This document shows, piece after piece, positions 34,163 through 42,341 of a DNA stretch of 64,000 nucleotides. Source of the DNA: Streptomyces sp. A0642. Its GTDB lineage: Bacteria; Actinomycetota; Actinomycetes; Streptomycetales; Streptomycetaceae. The notes under the pieces are model-generated. The model ran no database searches and was not told where the DNA came from. It saw only the letters and a list, made by a program, of their open reading frames with translations. The position numbers and the translations under genes are program-made. The stretch spans positions 310,001 through 374,000 of the forward strand of contig NZ_SSBL01000006.1 in assembly GCF_004795105.1 (NCBI RefSeq). The letters are read 5' to 3'. The first letter of the stretch is position 1. The number at the start of each line of letters is the position of its first letter.

Positions 34163-34190
34163 GTGTTAGCTGTTGTAAGGGCTGTCCCAC
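34163..34190. repeat. Right copy of the 14-base motif joined to a MITE-like end
   Basis: GTGTTAGCTGTTGT (34163-34176) is followed at once by TAAGGGCTGTCCCAC, which matches the outer 13 bases of the MITE terminal repeats at 62573 and 36757. It could be one end of a lost related element. Confidence 0.4.
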
Positions 34191-34425
34191 TGCGGAGCTG
34201 TTGGCCTGGTCAAACTCACATGGCAAATGGTCAAGATCACCTGTCAGAGGTCATTTCCGCACGCACAGGCCCCGGCACCCGGCCCGGAGGACGATGGAGT
34301 CATGGGCCCGCACGACCAGGACTAGGACGTCGTCAACCCGCACGGCCGCCGCCTGTGCGGTGTCGAACCGTCACGGACCGGGCATGCCCTGGGGGAAAGA
34401 GCGGAGACTGCAAGGGGGAGGGGCG

Positions 34426-34623
34426 ATGACGAAGCTCGGCCAAGGGGCACTGTTCCTATTCTGCTACCTCGACGTTGTCGCTGTTCTCGCCATCGGGGAC
34501 TGGATTTCCGATGTGGGTCCTCTTCTGCTTTACGGCAGCCCTGCCGCTTTCGCTACGGGGTTCGTCACCCAGGCGGCACATGACGTCTATCGGCGAAATT
34601 CGGAGAGCAACGCACCTCTGTAG
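34426..34623 (+). CDS. Small membrane protein
   Basis: A 65-aa protein with two hydrophobic segments (ALFLFCYLDVVAVLAIGDWI, VGPLLLYGSPAAFATGFV) and a charged end HDVYRRNSESNAPL. ATG 34426 follows GGGGGAG. No family recognised. Confidence 0.55.
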   Translation: MTKLGQGALFLFCYLDVVAVLAIGDWISDVGPLLLYGSPAAFATGFVTQAAHDVYRRNSESNAPL

Positions 34624-34858
34624 GGGCCCTGTTGGACAGCGCAGTCTAAAACCGTGCTGGACGTAGTGCAGACGGTCTCCGCGCCGCGCTGCCGGGCCTG
34701 CAACTTCGACGCTGCCCGCCTGCGGGGACGCGAGGGCGGCCGCCGTAGTTCAGTCGTGCGCGTTCAAAGGCGGTCAGGCTTATCAGGCAGGCGGCGCAGG
34801 CCGGCATAGGAGGCAGACCGGTCAGCAGAAGCAGAAGAGGGCGTGGTCGCCCGTCGGC
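34624..34858. other. Short gene-free region
   Basis: About 235 bases; no gene, repeat or hairpin recognised. Confidence 0.4.
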
Positions 34859-35722
34859 TCAGGCGGTGTCAGGCCGCCGGAACGTGTCGGCATGACGCGC
34901 ACACCAGTCCGCGAAGGTCCGGGGCCTGCGGCCGAGCAGCCGCTCCACGGTGTCGGTCCGGAATCCGACGGTGTCGGCGCGCATGAGAGTGAAGCCCTCC
35001 GTGAGAGCGTCGGCGAGTGCTTGGGGTGCCCCGTGGGGGAAGCGGAACCGTACGGCCTCGGCCGGTGTGGCCGCTTCCCTGACCTCGATGTCGCGGCCGA
35101 TCGTCTCGGAGATGATCCGGACCTGCTCGGTGACGGTGAATATCTCGTCGCCGGTGAGGACGTACTCCTTGCCCTGGTGGCCGGCCTCGGTCAGGGCGAG
35201 GGCGGCCACCGCCGCGATGTCCGCGGGGTCGATCGGCGCAAGGCGGCCAGGGCCGACCGGGTCGAGGACGTAGTCCGCCTCGCGGATGGTGGGCAACCAG
35301 TCGAGGGCGTTGGTCATGAAGCCGCCGGGCCGTAGGAATGTGGCGGGTATGCCGGAAGCGCGGATGATCTTCTCGCGTTCGTGGTGCCAGCGTCCCATGG
35401 CGGGTATCGGGTCGAGGGCGACGTGGCAAGAGGACAGGTGCACGATGTGGTGCACCCCGGCGGCCTCGGCGGCGGTGATGGCGGCGGTGGTGTAGTCGGT
35501 GCCGATGCCCTGTGTGAGCAGGAAGAGTTTGTCGACGCCGGCGAAGGCGGGAGGCAGTGTCGCGGGTTTCCCCAGGTCGCCGACGGCGCGCTCGGCACGC
35601 TCGGGTAGGTCGGCGGCCCGGTTGGGGTCGCGGACGAGCAGACGTAACTCCGCTCCGTTCGCGTCGAGTTCGCGGGTGAGTTCGCGGCCGATGTGCCCCG
35701 TGGCTCCCGTGACCAGTATCAT
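34859..35722 (-). CDS. NmrA-like NAD(P)-binding protein (atypical SDR)
   Basis: A 287-aa cytosolic protein. The Rossmann start MILVTGATGHIGRELTREL has the GATGHIG motif; LLVRDPNRAADLP follows the second strand. There is no YxxxK pair, as expected of the atypical NmrA/TMR-like group that often acts as redox sensor or quinone reductase. ATG 35722 follows GGGGAG. It is divergent from a MarR regulator with a dyad between them. Confidence 0.88.
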   Translation of the reverse strand: MILVTGATGHIGRELTRELDANGAELRLLVRDPNRAADLPERAERAVGDLGKPATLPPAFAGVDKLFLLTQGIGTDYTTAAITAAEAAGVHHIVHLSSCHVALDPIPAMGRWHHEREKIIRASGIPATFLRPGGFMTNALDWLPTIREADYVLDPVGPGRLAPIDPADIAAVAALALTEAGHQGKEYVLTGDEIFTVTEQVRIISETIGRDIEVREAATPAEAVRFRFPHGAPQALADALTEGFTLMRADTVGFRTDTVERLLGRRPRTFADWCARHADTFRRPDTA

Positions 35723-35748
35723 CGTGGCTCCCCAAAGTCGTTTGCCGT

Positions 35749-35790
35749 CTAACGAGATCGAGGGAACGTTAGCCGGTGAATGATTAGCCG
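35749..35790. promoter_or_regulatory. Candidate MarR operator between divergent genes
   Basis: CTAACG (35749-35754) and CGTTAG (35767-35772) form a dyad with a 12-base spacer, and TTAGCCG occurs at 35769-35775 and 35784-35790. The repeated half-site in a divergent promoter region fits control by the adjacent MarR protein. Confidence 0.5.
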
Positions 35791-35847
35791 TCAATCGACT
35801 TGCTTGAGGCTCGGGCGGTCCCTCCCACACCTCACCGAAAGGCCGCG

Positions 35848-36306
35848 ATGTCAGAGTTTCTGGATCTGCACGGCAGGACGTCGAAGGTGCTCCGGGCCCT
35901 GGCCGACGCGGCCATGCGACGCCACGGGCTGCACGTCGGACAGAACTACCTGCTCGCCGCGCTGTGGGAGCGGGACGGCAGCACGCCCGGCGAAGTCGCC
36001 GCCGCGCTGAACGTCACCACGCCCACCGTCGTCAAGATGGCCGACCGAATGACCGCGGCCGGGATGCTCACCCGTCGCCGCGATGACCGGGACAACCGCC
36101 TCGTCCGCCTCTGGCTCACCGACGCGGGACGTGCGCTACAGAAACCGGTGGAGGCGGAGCGGCGATTGATTGAGGAGAAGGTCACCGCGGATCTCACCGA
36201 GACCGAACGCGAATCCCTTCTGAACGCCCTGACGAAGGTCCACCGGGCGGCGAGAGAGCTGCTACTGAGCGGGTCCGTCGAAGACAGCGACTCGGCCATC
36301 ACCTGA
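35848..36306 (+). CDS. MarR-family transcriptional regulator
   Basis: A 152-aa winged-helix dimer. LHVGQNYLLAALWERDGSTP, AAALNVTTPTVVKMADRMTA and the wing LTRRRDDRDNRLVRLWLTD are typical. The adjacent NmrA-like oxidoreductase is the probable target. Ligand unknown; ATG 35848 begins MSEFLDLHGRTS. Confidence 0.9.
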   Translation: MSEFLDLHGRTSKVLRALADAAMRRHGLHVGQNYLLAALWERDGSTPGEVAAALNVTTPTVVKMADRMTAAGMLTRRRDDRDNRLVRLWLTDAGRALQKPVEAERRLIEEKVTADLTETERESLLNALTKVHRAARELLLSGSVEDSDSAIT

Positions 36307-36379
36307 AACCCCCACGCCTTCTGCCAGACCAGATCAGACAGGCAGGAAAACAGCTCCCTGCCCACGGAGCGGCCCCTCC

Positions 36380-36640
36380 GTCCCCGGGGACACCAGCCCG
36401 CTCGCCCCGGCGGTCCGCGACATCGACCGCACGGTCGAGTTCCTGGACCTGGTGACGGCAGGCCACGCGTGCGTCATCGCGGCCGACCGGACCGTCCCCG
36501 GCCCGCGCGACCGGACCCCGCCCGAGGACGAGGGCGTCATCGTCCACCAGAACGTCGCGAAGGCCAGGGCCGCCCTGGACCGGATCGAGACCGCGGTCGA
36601 CACCTGCAAGGTCGACATGGACACAGGACGGTCAGGGTGA
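36380..36640 (+). pseudogene. Fragment of a DUF6192-like protein
   Basis: The forward frame reads AVRDIDRTVEFLDLVTAGHA, CVIAADRTVP, VHQNVAKARAALDRIETAVD, like a helical Streptomyces hypothetical family that I tentatively place as DUF6192. The 5' part is missing and the 3' end is cut by the next fragment. Confidence 0.4.
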
Positions 36641-36760
36641 GGAGGGGCCCGACGAGGTCCCTGACCGTCATCCCGGTGCCGTCGTCCTCGCTGAGAAGTC
36701 TGGGCCGCAGCCACCGGTTCGCCGCCAGACCGGCGAACAGGGCGATGGCAGCGACAACGC
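36613..36760 (-). pseudogene. DUF4239-like membrane protein, N-terminal fragment
   Basis: The reverse strand reads VVAAIALFAGLAANRWLRPR, LLSEDDGTGMTVRDLVGPLL and TLTVL, the start of a bestrophin-like DUF4239 protein. It is joined upstream to a MITE end at about 36757, and downstream to unrelated sequence. Confidence 0.55.
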
Positions 36761-36920
36761 TGTCCCGCAATTCCTGGCGGGCGAGCGACGACAGCTACGG
36801 CACCTCGCCGCGTTGTCGAAACGCCCGAATGCGCCCAGTATGCGGGTGTCTCTCCGCCTTGCGATGCACCGCATCTGACGCCGTGCGCTGATCCACCAGG
36901 GATTGCGGGACAGGCCTTAG
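36757..36920 (+). mobile_element. MITE copy 2 (about 164 bp)
   Basis: Left end ACGCTGTCCCGCAATTCC, right end AGGGATTGCGGGACAGGCC then TTAG. The interior matches copy 1 in the same orientation, with scattered differences. It interrupts the DUF4239 relic. No intact transposase. Confidence 0.75.
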
Positions 36921-37054
36921 CCCACCGCCCGGTGTGCCAGCGCCTCCACCTGGACAGTGGTGGTGGTGGCCGACCCGGCTCCCGCCTCGGATAGCGTGTT
37001 CCTCTACGGGGTGCCATAACGGATGTGGCGCCCCCCACCGGAGGTAGTCAGCGT

Positions 37055-37447
37055 ATGAGTTCAAAGCGCAGCAAGAATCCAGCCCTGCCCGTACTTGACG
37101 ACGCATTCCGGCTCGCGTCGGTCAAGGACGCCGAAGAGTCCACCCGTGACTTGGCCGCGCGGCTGGCCACCACCGAGCTGCGCCGCGTTTCCCACCCGGG
37201 CCGGGTCACCTGGGAGCCCATCGATCAGGCCGAGCCCGTACCGGTCCCACCGAGTGTGGTCGACGGTGACGGGGACCTGTGGCTTCGGGACCGGGGCACT
37301 GGCACCTGGACCATGCCCGAGTTCAACCCGAAGGAGTTCCCCGCCCGCTGTGGCGAGGTTCTGACGTGGAACCAGCTTGCCAGCGAGTTCGGCCCGCTTA
37401 CCGCACTGGCCGACGACCGCCGCATCGGCGGCGGCCGGCGTCGCTGA
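37055..37447 (+). CDS. Hypothetical protein
   Basis: A 130-aa soluble protein (SSKRSKNPALPVLDDAFRLA, DLWLRDRGTGTWTMPEFNPK). The middle looks like a small beta domain. No family recognised. ATG 37055 has GGAGG ten bases upstream. A second frame continues beyond the stop with coding-like sequence. Confidence 0.55.
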   Translation: MSSKRSKNPALPVLDDAFRLASVKDAEESTRDLAARLATTELRRVSHPGRVTWEPIDQAEPVPVPPSVVDGDGDLWLRDRGTGTWTMPEFNPKEFPARCGEVLTWNQLASEFGPLTALADDRRIGGGRRR

Positions 37448-37730
37448 CCGCGCCGCCTTCTGGGCTGAGCGCGCCCGTGAAGCGCCCGATACGGGTAGCT
37501 GGGAGTTCCAGCTCACCGCCGAGCTCGACGAGGGCGGCGAGCAGGTGAGCGTGGTGGTGGCGTGCGACGGTCGTGAGCAGCGTGGTGTGGGCCTGGCACC
37601 ACCCGATGTCCTCGGTGCGGCTGGCGTCGGTGGACCAGCCGGGTGGCGGTCGGCCTTCAGCTGCCGTGGTGAGCGTGCGGCCCAGCTCGCCGATCGACTG
37701 CTGTCAGTCGGCCAACTGCCCGAGCAGGCC
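37434..37730 (+). pseudogene. Coding-like remnant downstream of the hypothetical gene
   Basis: The forward frame reads DRAAFWAERAREAPDTGSWE, FQLTAELDEGGEQVSVVVAC, with good third-position GC, then degenerates into Arg/Ala-rich sequence. No start codon of its own is convincing. Family not recognised. Confidence 0.35.
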
Positions 37731-37931
37731 CGTGCACCAGCTTGTCGACGGCGGCCGCCGGACCGGTGCCTCGCGCCTTGCTCGGGCCCTTCGTCGTGCG
37801 AGCGGCTGCCGGGGCGGGAGACGGAGCCTGGGCGGGCTGCGCGCCGGGCTTCGGCAGCCGCTACCGGTAATCCTGAAGCTCGGCGTACGGATCTCGAGGG
37901 CACGTGCGAGGTGCGAGGAGCTCGCCGCTGA

Positions 37932-38499
37932 CCAGCTTGCCGCAATCGCGGCGCTGGGCGTGGACTGGGCGTGACACCGCTGCGGCTGGTCGTTGAAGAG
38001 GACGGTCAAGCGAGGTGCACCGAGAGGCCCCGGGCGTCATCGCCCGGGGCCTCGTGCTGGCGGCGGGCAGGAACCGATCCCGGTATGCGGCGAGCCGTTC
38101 GCGCTGCTCGTCGGTGTAGCCGGGGCTGTCGGGCTCGGCGGAGCGTTAGCCGGAGTGCAGCTGCTTGTCCGCCTCCCACCCGGGCATGGCTCGGCTGACC
38201 ACGGCGGCGTCCGCCCAGCACGCGGGCGTCCACATCGGCACCTTCGTGGACTGCGACGGCCCGGTACAGCCCGACGACTCGCGCGCGCCCGGACGCCCCT
38301 CGCGCAGGGTAATGGTGCATCGTCAAGGACGCGCCGGCCGCCCGAGCCTGCTGACCTCGCGGTGGGATACCACCGTCTACCGATTCGCAGAGGGCTCGGA
38401 GATCACCATGTCCCAGCGTCCGATTGTCCCATCACTGCGCATGATTGCGGCCTCGGTCGGAGCAGGGGCTTCAGGCGGTGTGGGTTCAGGTGACCCCGG
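37932..38499. other. Region without supported genes
   Basis: About 570 bases; no protein, repeat or hairpin recognised. Confidence 0.4.
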
Positions 38500-38925
38500 T
38501 CAGGAGGAGATCACTATGCGCGCGGACGGCTTGTCGATGACGTACCCGTCGGCAAGCTCGGTGTCCGGGGTCTCGGCCGGTCCAGGCTGATCAAGGGTTC
38601 CGCGGTCCGGTCCCTGCCCCATGCCTCGATGTGGATACACACCCGTTCGGCGAGGGTGCGGCCGGCCGGCCCGTAGCCGGCGGAGCCAAGGCGAAAGCGC
38701 GGTTCCGAGCCACCGATGGCCATCCGTTCCAGCGTGAGGTAGGCAATCGAATCCCCGTCGACCAGGGGAGGGCTGATTGCTGGCACCGTGGGGCGGCGGA
38801 GATTGAGCGGAGTCCAGGTCCATTGCTTCCGGTCCTCGTCCGGGACCAGTGTGCGCTTCAGCCACACGTCCTGTGCATCGCTCGCCCCCCGGGCCTCAGT
38901 AGGCCAGTTGTCGCATCGCCATGAC
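38500..38925 (-). pseudogene. PCMT-like (FxLD-system type) methyltransferase, C-terminal fragment
   Basis: The reverse strand gives KQWTWTPLNLRRPTVPAISP, DSIAYLTLERMAIG, GYGPAGRTLAERVCIHIEAW and, after a frameshift near 38620, LADGYVIDKPSARIVIS. This pattern ends the protein-isoaspartate-type methyltransferases linked to FxLD lanthipeptide systems. The catalytic domain is absent. It is a relic only. Confidence 0.55.
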
Positions 38926-39091
38926 GGCTCCACTGACGCAGCCCGTAATGGCGAGGCCGGCCTGTCAACCAACGACGAGCCGACCTCTCCACTCAAACCC
39001 TGCTGAACAGGCGGCGTTCTTCCCAGCCCCTTGTTGCGCGTCGGCCAGTGCGGGTGGGGAAGGGTGTGCCACCGTGTTTGTGCTGCACCGC

Positions 39092-39880
39092 TCAGTTGGC
39101 GCGACGAGTCCTGACTCCGTCGGCTTCGAAGTCGTAGATGGTTCGGTTGATCCGCAAGCCGTCGATGGCGCCGATCCACATGTGGTCGCGGCCCTTGCCG
39201 ACTGCGGCGGTGGAGAGGGTCGGGGCCGGGCCGCCATCGTTGAGAGCGGTCTTCAGCTGCGGAAAGGTGCACATGGTGGTCTGGTTGCAGCCGGTCACGG
39301 TTCCGGCAGTGCCTGTGAGGAACCACTTGCCGGTGGTGGTGGCGTCGAGGTAGGGACTCCACTGGTTCGTCACCGGGGAGGGATCCGGCACCCACGCCAT
39401 CGTGGAGTAGGTGGTGGCCGGGGCCGCGGTGAGGTTCGGGTTGATCTCGAACCTGATGTTCGGCATGTTCCCCGGGCCGCCGTAGGAGACGTTCTCGCCG
39501 GTTTGGAAGACGTAGAACCCGACCTGGTTCAGTCCCAGTACCGGGTTGCCGTAGAAGTCGACCTCATTGCCGAAGTCGACCTTCTCGCTGGGAGGTGTGA
39601 GGGAGGTGGAGTGGTCTGCCACCGCGATGCCGAGGCTGCCCGTTCCGAAGGGCGGCCTCGAGGAGGGGCCGGTGACGCCGAACGAGCCGAACGGGCCGTT
39701 CCTCAAGGCGGCGACGGGAGAACCGATCGTGTTGCGAGTGATCACACCCCAGTGGTCCGAGCCCCCCCGACCTCCGTCGGCGACGGAGGATGCCGATCCC
39801 GGGACAGCCGAGACAACGATCGCGATCAGCGCTGTGACCCCGAGCGTCACTTTGCGCTTCACGCCAGAGCAAGCGTTCAC
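39092..39880 (-). CDS. Secreted protein of unknown function
   Basis: A 262-aa protein with signal peptide (VKRKVTLGVTALIAIVVSAV ending PGSASS). The mature part is rich in Gly, Asn and Thr (PFGTGSLGIAVADHSTSLTP, NQVGFYVFQTGENVSYGGPG) and looks like an extracellular beta-sandwich, perhaps carbohydrate-binding; this is inference. A Cys pair in GCNQTTMC may form a disulfide. GTG 39880 follows AAAGGAG. Confidence 0.8.
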   Translation of the reverse strand: MNACSGVKRKVTLGVTALIAIVVSAVPGSASSVADGGRGGSDHWGVITRNTIGSPVAALRNGPFGSFGVTGPSSRPPFGTGSLGIAVADHSTSLTPPSEKVDFGNEVDFYGNPVLGLNQVGFYVFQTGENVSYGGPGNMPNIRFEINPNLTAAPATTYSTMAWVPDPSPVTNQWSPYLDATTTGKWFLTGTAGTVTGCNQTTMCTFPQLKTALNDGGPAPTLSTAAVGKGRDHMWIGAIDGLRINRTIYDFEADGVRTRRAN

Positions 39881-40388
39881 GCTTCGCTCCTTTCCTGGAC
39901 GATTGAAGGGCAGGCATATGCCTGCACCGAGCCAAAGTAACCACTCTCCGTAGTGAAACCCGCAGTGAATCGTTGCTTTATATGCCGATTAATCCCTTCG
40001 GGGTAGCGGGCATGTGAACTTTCCGTGTCCATGAGCAGCCCCAATGGTCCGGTCAGCCCTCAGTTGGTTGAGCGTTCGCCGGGCACTTCGCCGTCGGCTC
40101 CCGCGCGATCCCCGCCACTTCCGGACCCGCGGACTGTGCGGCGAGACGCGACAGCCCGCCCTCGCGGACCAACGTGTCAGACCTGGCCGCCACTGCCCTC
40201 CGACGCTGAACCTGGACCGTTTGCCATGGAAGTGGGACCCATTCGGGGTGCCGTCCCTGCTTCAGCGGATCGCCCACGTCACCACGGCCCGCGAAATTGC
40301 CAGGACGGAGGCGGGGTGCGCACTAGGGCTTCCGCGGGTGCCCGGGAGCGGTCACCATGGAGGTCCGTCGGTGACCCGGGGGTGGGGG

Positions 40389-40922
40389 ATGAGCGAGGGG
40401 GCGGACGTTCCGGACGGGCAACTGGAGCCGGACGGGCCCGCGTGGTGGCTAGCGCTGGCCTGCCTGGTGGGGCTGCTTCTGGCCTACGTCGTGCTGACGA
40501 ACTTCACCGGAGAGCTACGGGCGGCGCTGTGGGGCGAACCCGGGACTGTGACCGAAACCCGCTGCCGGACGTACGACAATACCGTCGCCAACGCGGGAAC
40601 CTCGACGTCCTGCTCGGGCACTTTCACCGCAGACAACGGCAACGCGTCGTTCGACGTCACCGTCGAGGGTGACATCCACTCGCAACCGGTACGTGCGTGG
40701 TGGGTGGACGGCAATTCCGGCACCGCGTACGTCTCACCGAGCCTATGGACGGGGGTGCTCCCCGTGGGGCTCTCCCTCCTCCTGGTCGGCGTCCCGGCGG
40801 CGGTGACGGTGGAGCGCGCGCGCCGCATCCGCCGACGGCGCCCGAGGCCGGCCCCACCCGGCCGGCCCGGTCCACCGTGGCCGGTTCCGAGTGCGGACGA
40901 TCCGGGGATCTCGGACTTCTGA
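40389..40922 (+). CDS. Membrane protein with extracytoplasmic loop
   Basis: A 177-aa protein with two membrane helices (WWLALACLVGLLLAYVVLT, TGVLPVGLSLLLVGVPAAVT) around a loop holding two Cys (ETRCRTYDN, STSCSGTF), and an Arg/Pro-rich cytoplasmic tail. ATG 40389 follows a G-rich stretch. A longer in-frame extension to 40044 is unlikely to be translated. No family name. Confidence 0.6.
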   Translation: MSEGADVPDGQLEPDGPAWWLALACLVGLLLAYVVLTNFTGELRAALWGEPGTVTETRCRTYDNTVANAGTSTSCSGTFTADNGNASFDVTVEGDIHSQPVRAWWVDGNSGTAYVSPSLWTGVLPVGLSLLLVGVPAAVTVERARRIRRRRPRPAPPGRPGPPWPVPSADDPGISDF

Positions 40923-41279
40923 TCACACCGCGCTGCGGTCGCGCGCCACAGTCCCCACGCCGTCTGCCCTCTACGGTGACCGGATCGCCGAGGGCGAACT
41001 GGCCTGCTGCATGGCCGCCACCACGGCGAGAAGGTTGACGTAGCCGCTAGCAGCTGATGCTGGAGGGGAGGGAGGCTGCCCACTCGGAGTCGGTGCTCGG
41101 CAACCGGATTTCTGCCCAGGTGGGAACGTACCTCGAGGCCAGGACTGGGCTTCTCCCGCCGGCAGGCCGGCTTGGCAGCGGTGAGGACTTGCCCGGCCGT
41201 GTTCAGCGGCTCCGCCCATTAGGAGGTGGGGCACCAAAGCAGGCTGACACACAACCTCGGAGATCGGAACACTGAGCGG

Positions 41280-41546
41280 ATGAGGTACGAGGAGAAGGCG
41301 AAGCTCATCGCGGCGAGAACTCTGGTTCCCGTGGCCATCGTTGTTGCCGCGCCAGTGTTGCTGGTAGCCGGCGTGTCGGTTCGCCGCCGGTACCTTCGGT
41401 ACGTCTGCCGCGATGACGCCCCGCTGATTTTGGAGAAGGGGCAGGGACGGATCAGTGTGCACTGGTTCGTGGTCACCAGTCCTCTTCTCAGATGGTTGTG
41501 CCGGCCCACGGAGGCACTCGCCCGACTCATTTCGCGCCGAGGTTGA
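41280..41546 (+). CDS. Small membrane protein
   Basis: An 88-aa protein: one helix (TLVPVAIVVAAPVLLVAGV) followed by a basic segment RRRYLRYVCRDD and LLRWLCRPTEALARLI. ATG 41280; the ribosome site is weak. Family not recognised. Confidence 0.5.
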   Translation: MRYEEKAKLIAARTLVPVAIVVAAPVLLVAGVSVRRRYLRYVCRDDAPLILEKGQGRISVHWFVVTSPLLRWLCRPTEALARLISRRG

Positions 41547-41638
41547 ACGACAAGCTCCCGGCCTGGGCAGCCGCACGGCTCGGTGGGACGCCAGGGGGCA
41601 CGCCGCGGCTGAACGCACCCGACCGAAGCACTGCCCGA

Positions 41639-42235
41639 TCAGAACTCACACGGCAGGAGCTGGACCAAGCCGACCCAGTTCTTCTCGTCCACCCAGGTCT
41701 GCGTGGCGCGGACCCTCCAGCGGCCGCCGGGCAGCGGGACCGTTGCCTGGGCGGCCATCCCGCCGCCGGGGTACTCGACGCCCAAGTCGGAACCCGCTTC
41801 GGCGGAGTCCATGAGCACGGCCGGGCCGTCCGAGATCCAAGTGCCGCACGCCTCCCACACCGTGGCCGGATCGGCGAGGGCTACGTCTGCCGCGGCCCGC
41901 AGCCCAGCCTCGGAGTCGGCGGCGAGCCACCGTAGGAACGCCCGGTGTTCGGGCAGATAGCAGCTGGTCGCTGGCTCGTCCGCCAGCACCAGGGCCTGCG
42001 CACCGTGCTCGTCGACAGGGATCACGCCGGCCAGGTCGTCCACCGCGCAGGCCCGGTCGTAGTCGTCCGGACCGGTGGTCTCTCCCGCCATGTGACCACT
42101 CTCCGCCGTGCCCCCGCCCCAGGCAGCCAGGGCGGCGACGGGAACGACGATGAGAGGGCCGCCCATCGACTCCACCCAGACAGGGCAGGGACGGGAGACA
42201 TCGGCATCGTCGGCGGTGGAGGAAGAGGTGATCAT
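41639..42235 (-). CDS. Imm21-family immunity protein
   Basis: A 198-aa protein with the Imm21 start WVESMGGPLIVVPVAALAAW and DYDRACAVDDLAGVIPV, then LPEHRAFLRWLAADSEAGL. The family protects against polymorphic toxins or contact-dependent effectors. No cognate toxin is adjacent; the neighbour is a divergent GH10 gene. ATG 42235 is preceded by purine-rich bases. Confidence 0.82.
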   Translation of the reverse strand: MITSSSTADDADVSRPCPVWVESMGGPLIVVPVAALAAWGGGTAESGHMAGETTGPDDYDRACAVDDLAGVIPVDEHGAQALVLADEPATSCYLPEHRAFLRWLAADSEAGLRAAADVALADPATVWEACGTWISDGPAVLMDSAEAGSDLGVEYPGGGMAAQATVPLPGGRWRVRATQTWVDEKNWVGLVQLLPCEF

Positions 42236-42341
42236 GCGGCCAGTGTGCCTCTCCCACTGACCTCGCCACCACACTCTGTGATGAACTGTGGCCCGGTTTC
42301 GCGACGTTGATCTCGTCTCGAACAAGAGAGTGGGAGGGACC

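Noticed and set aside
40025..40672. Forward frame of 215 codons overlapping the membrane protein gene
   Set aside because: The overlapping frame from 40389 has two membrane helices and better codon bias.
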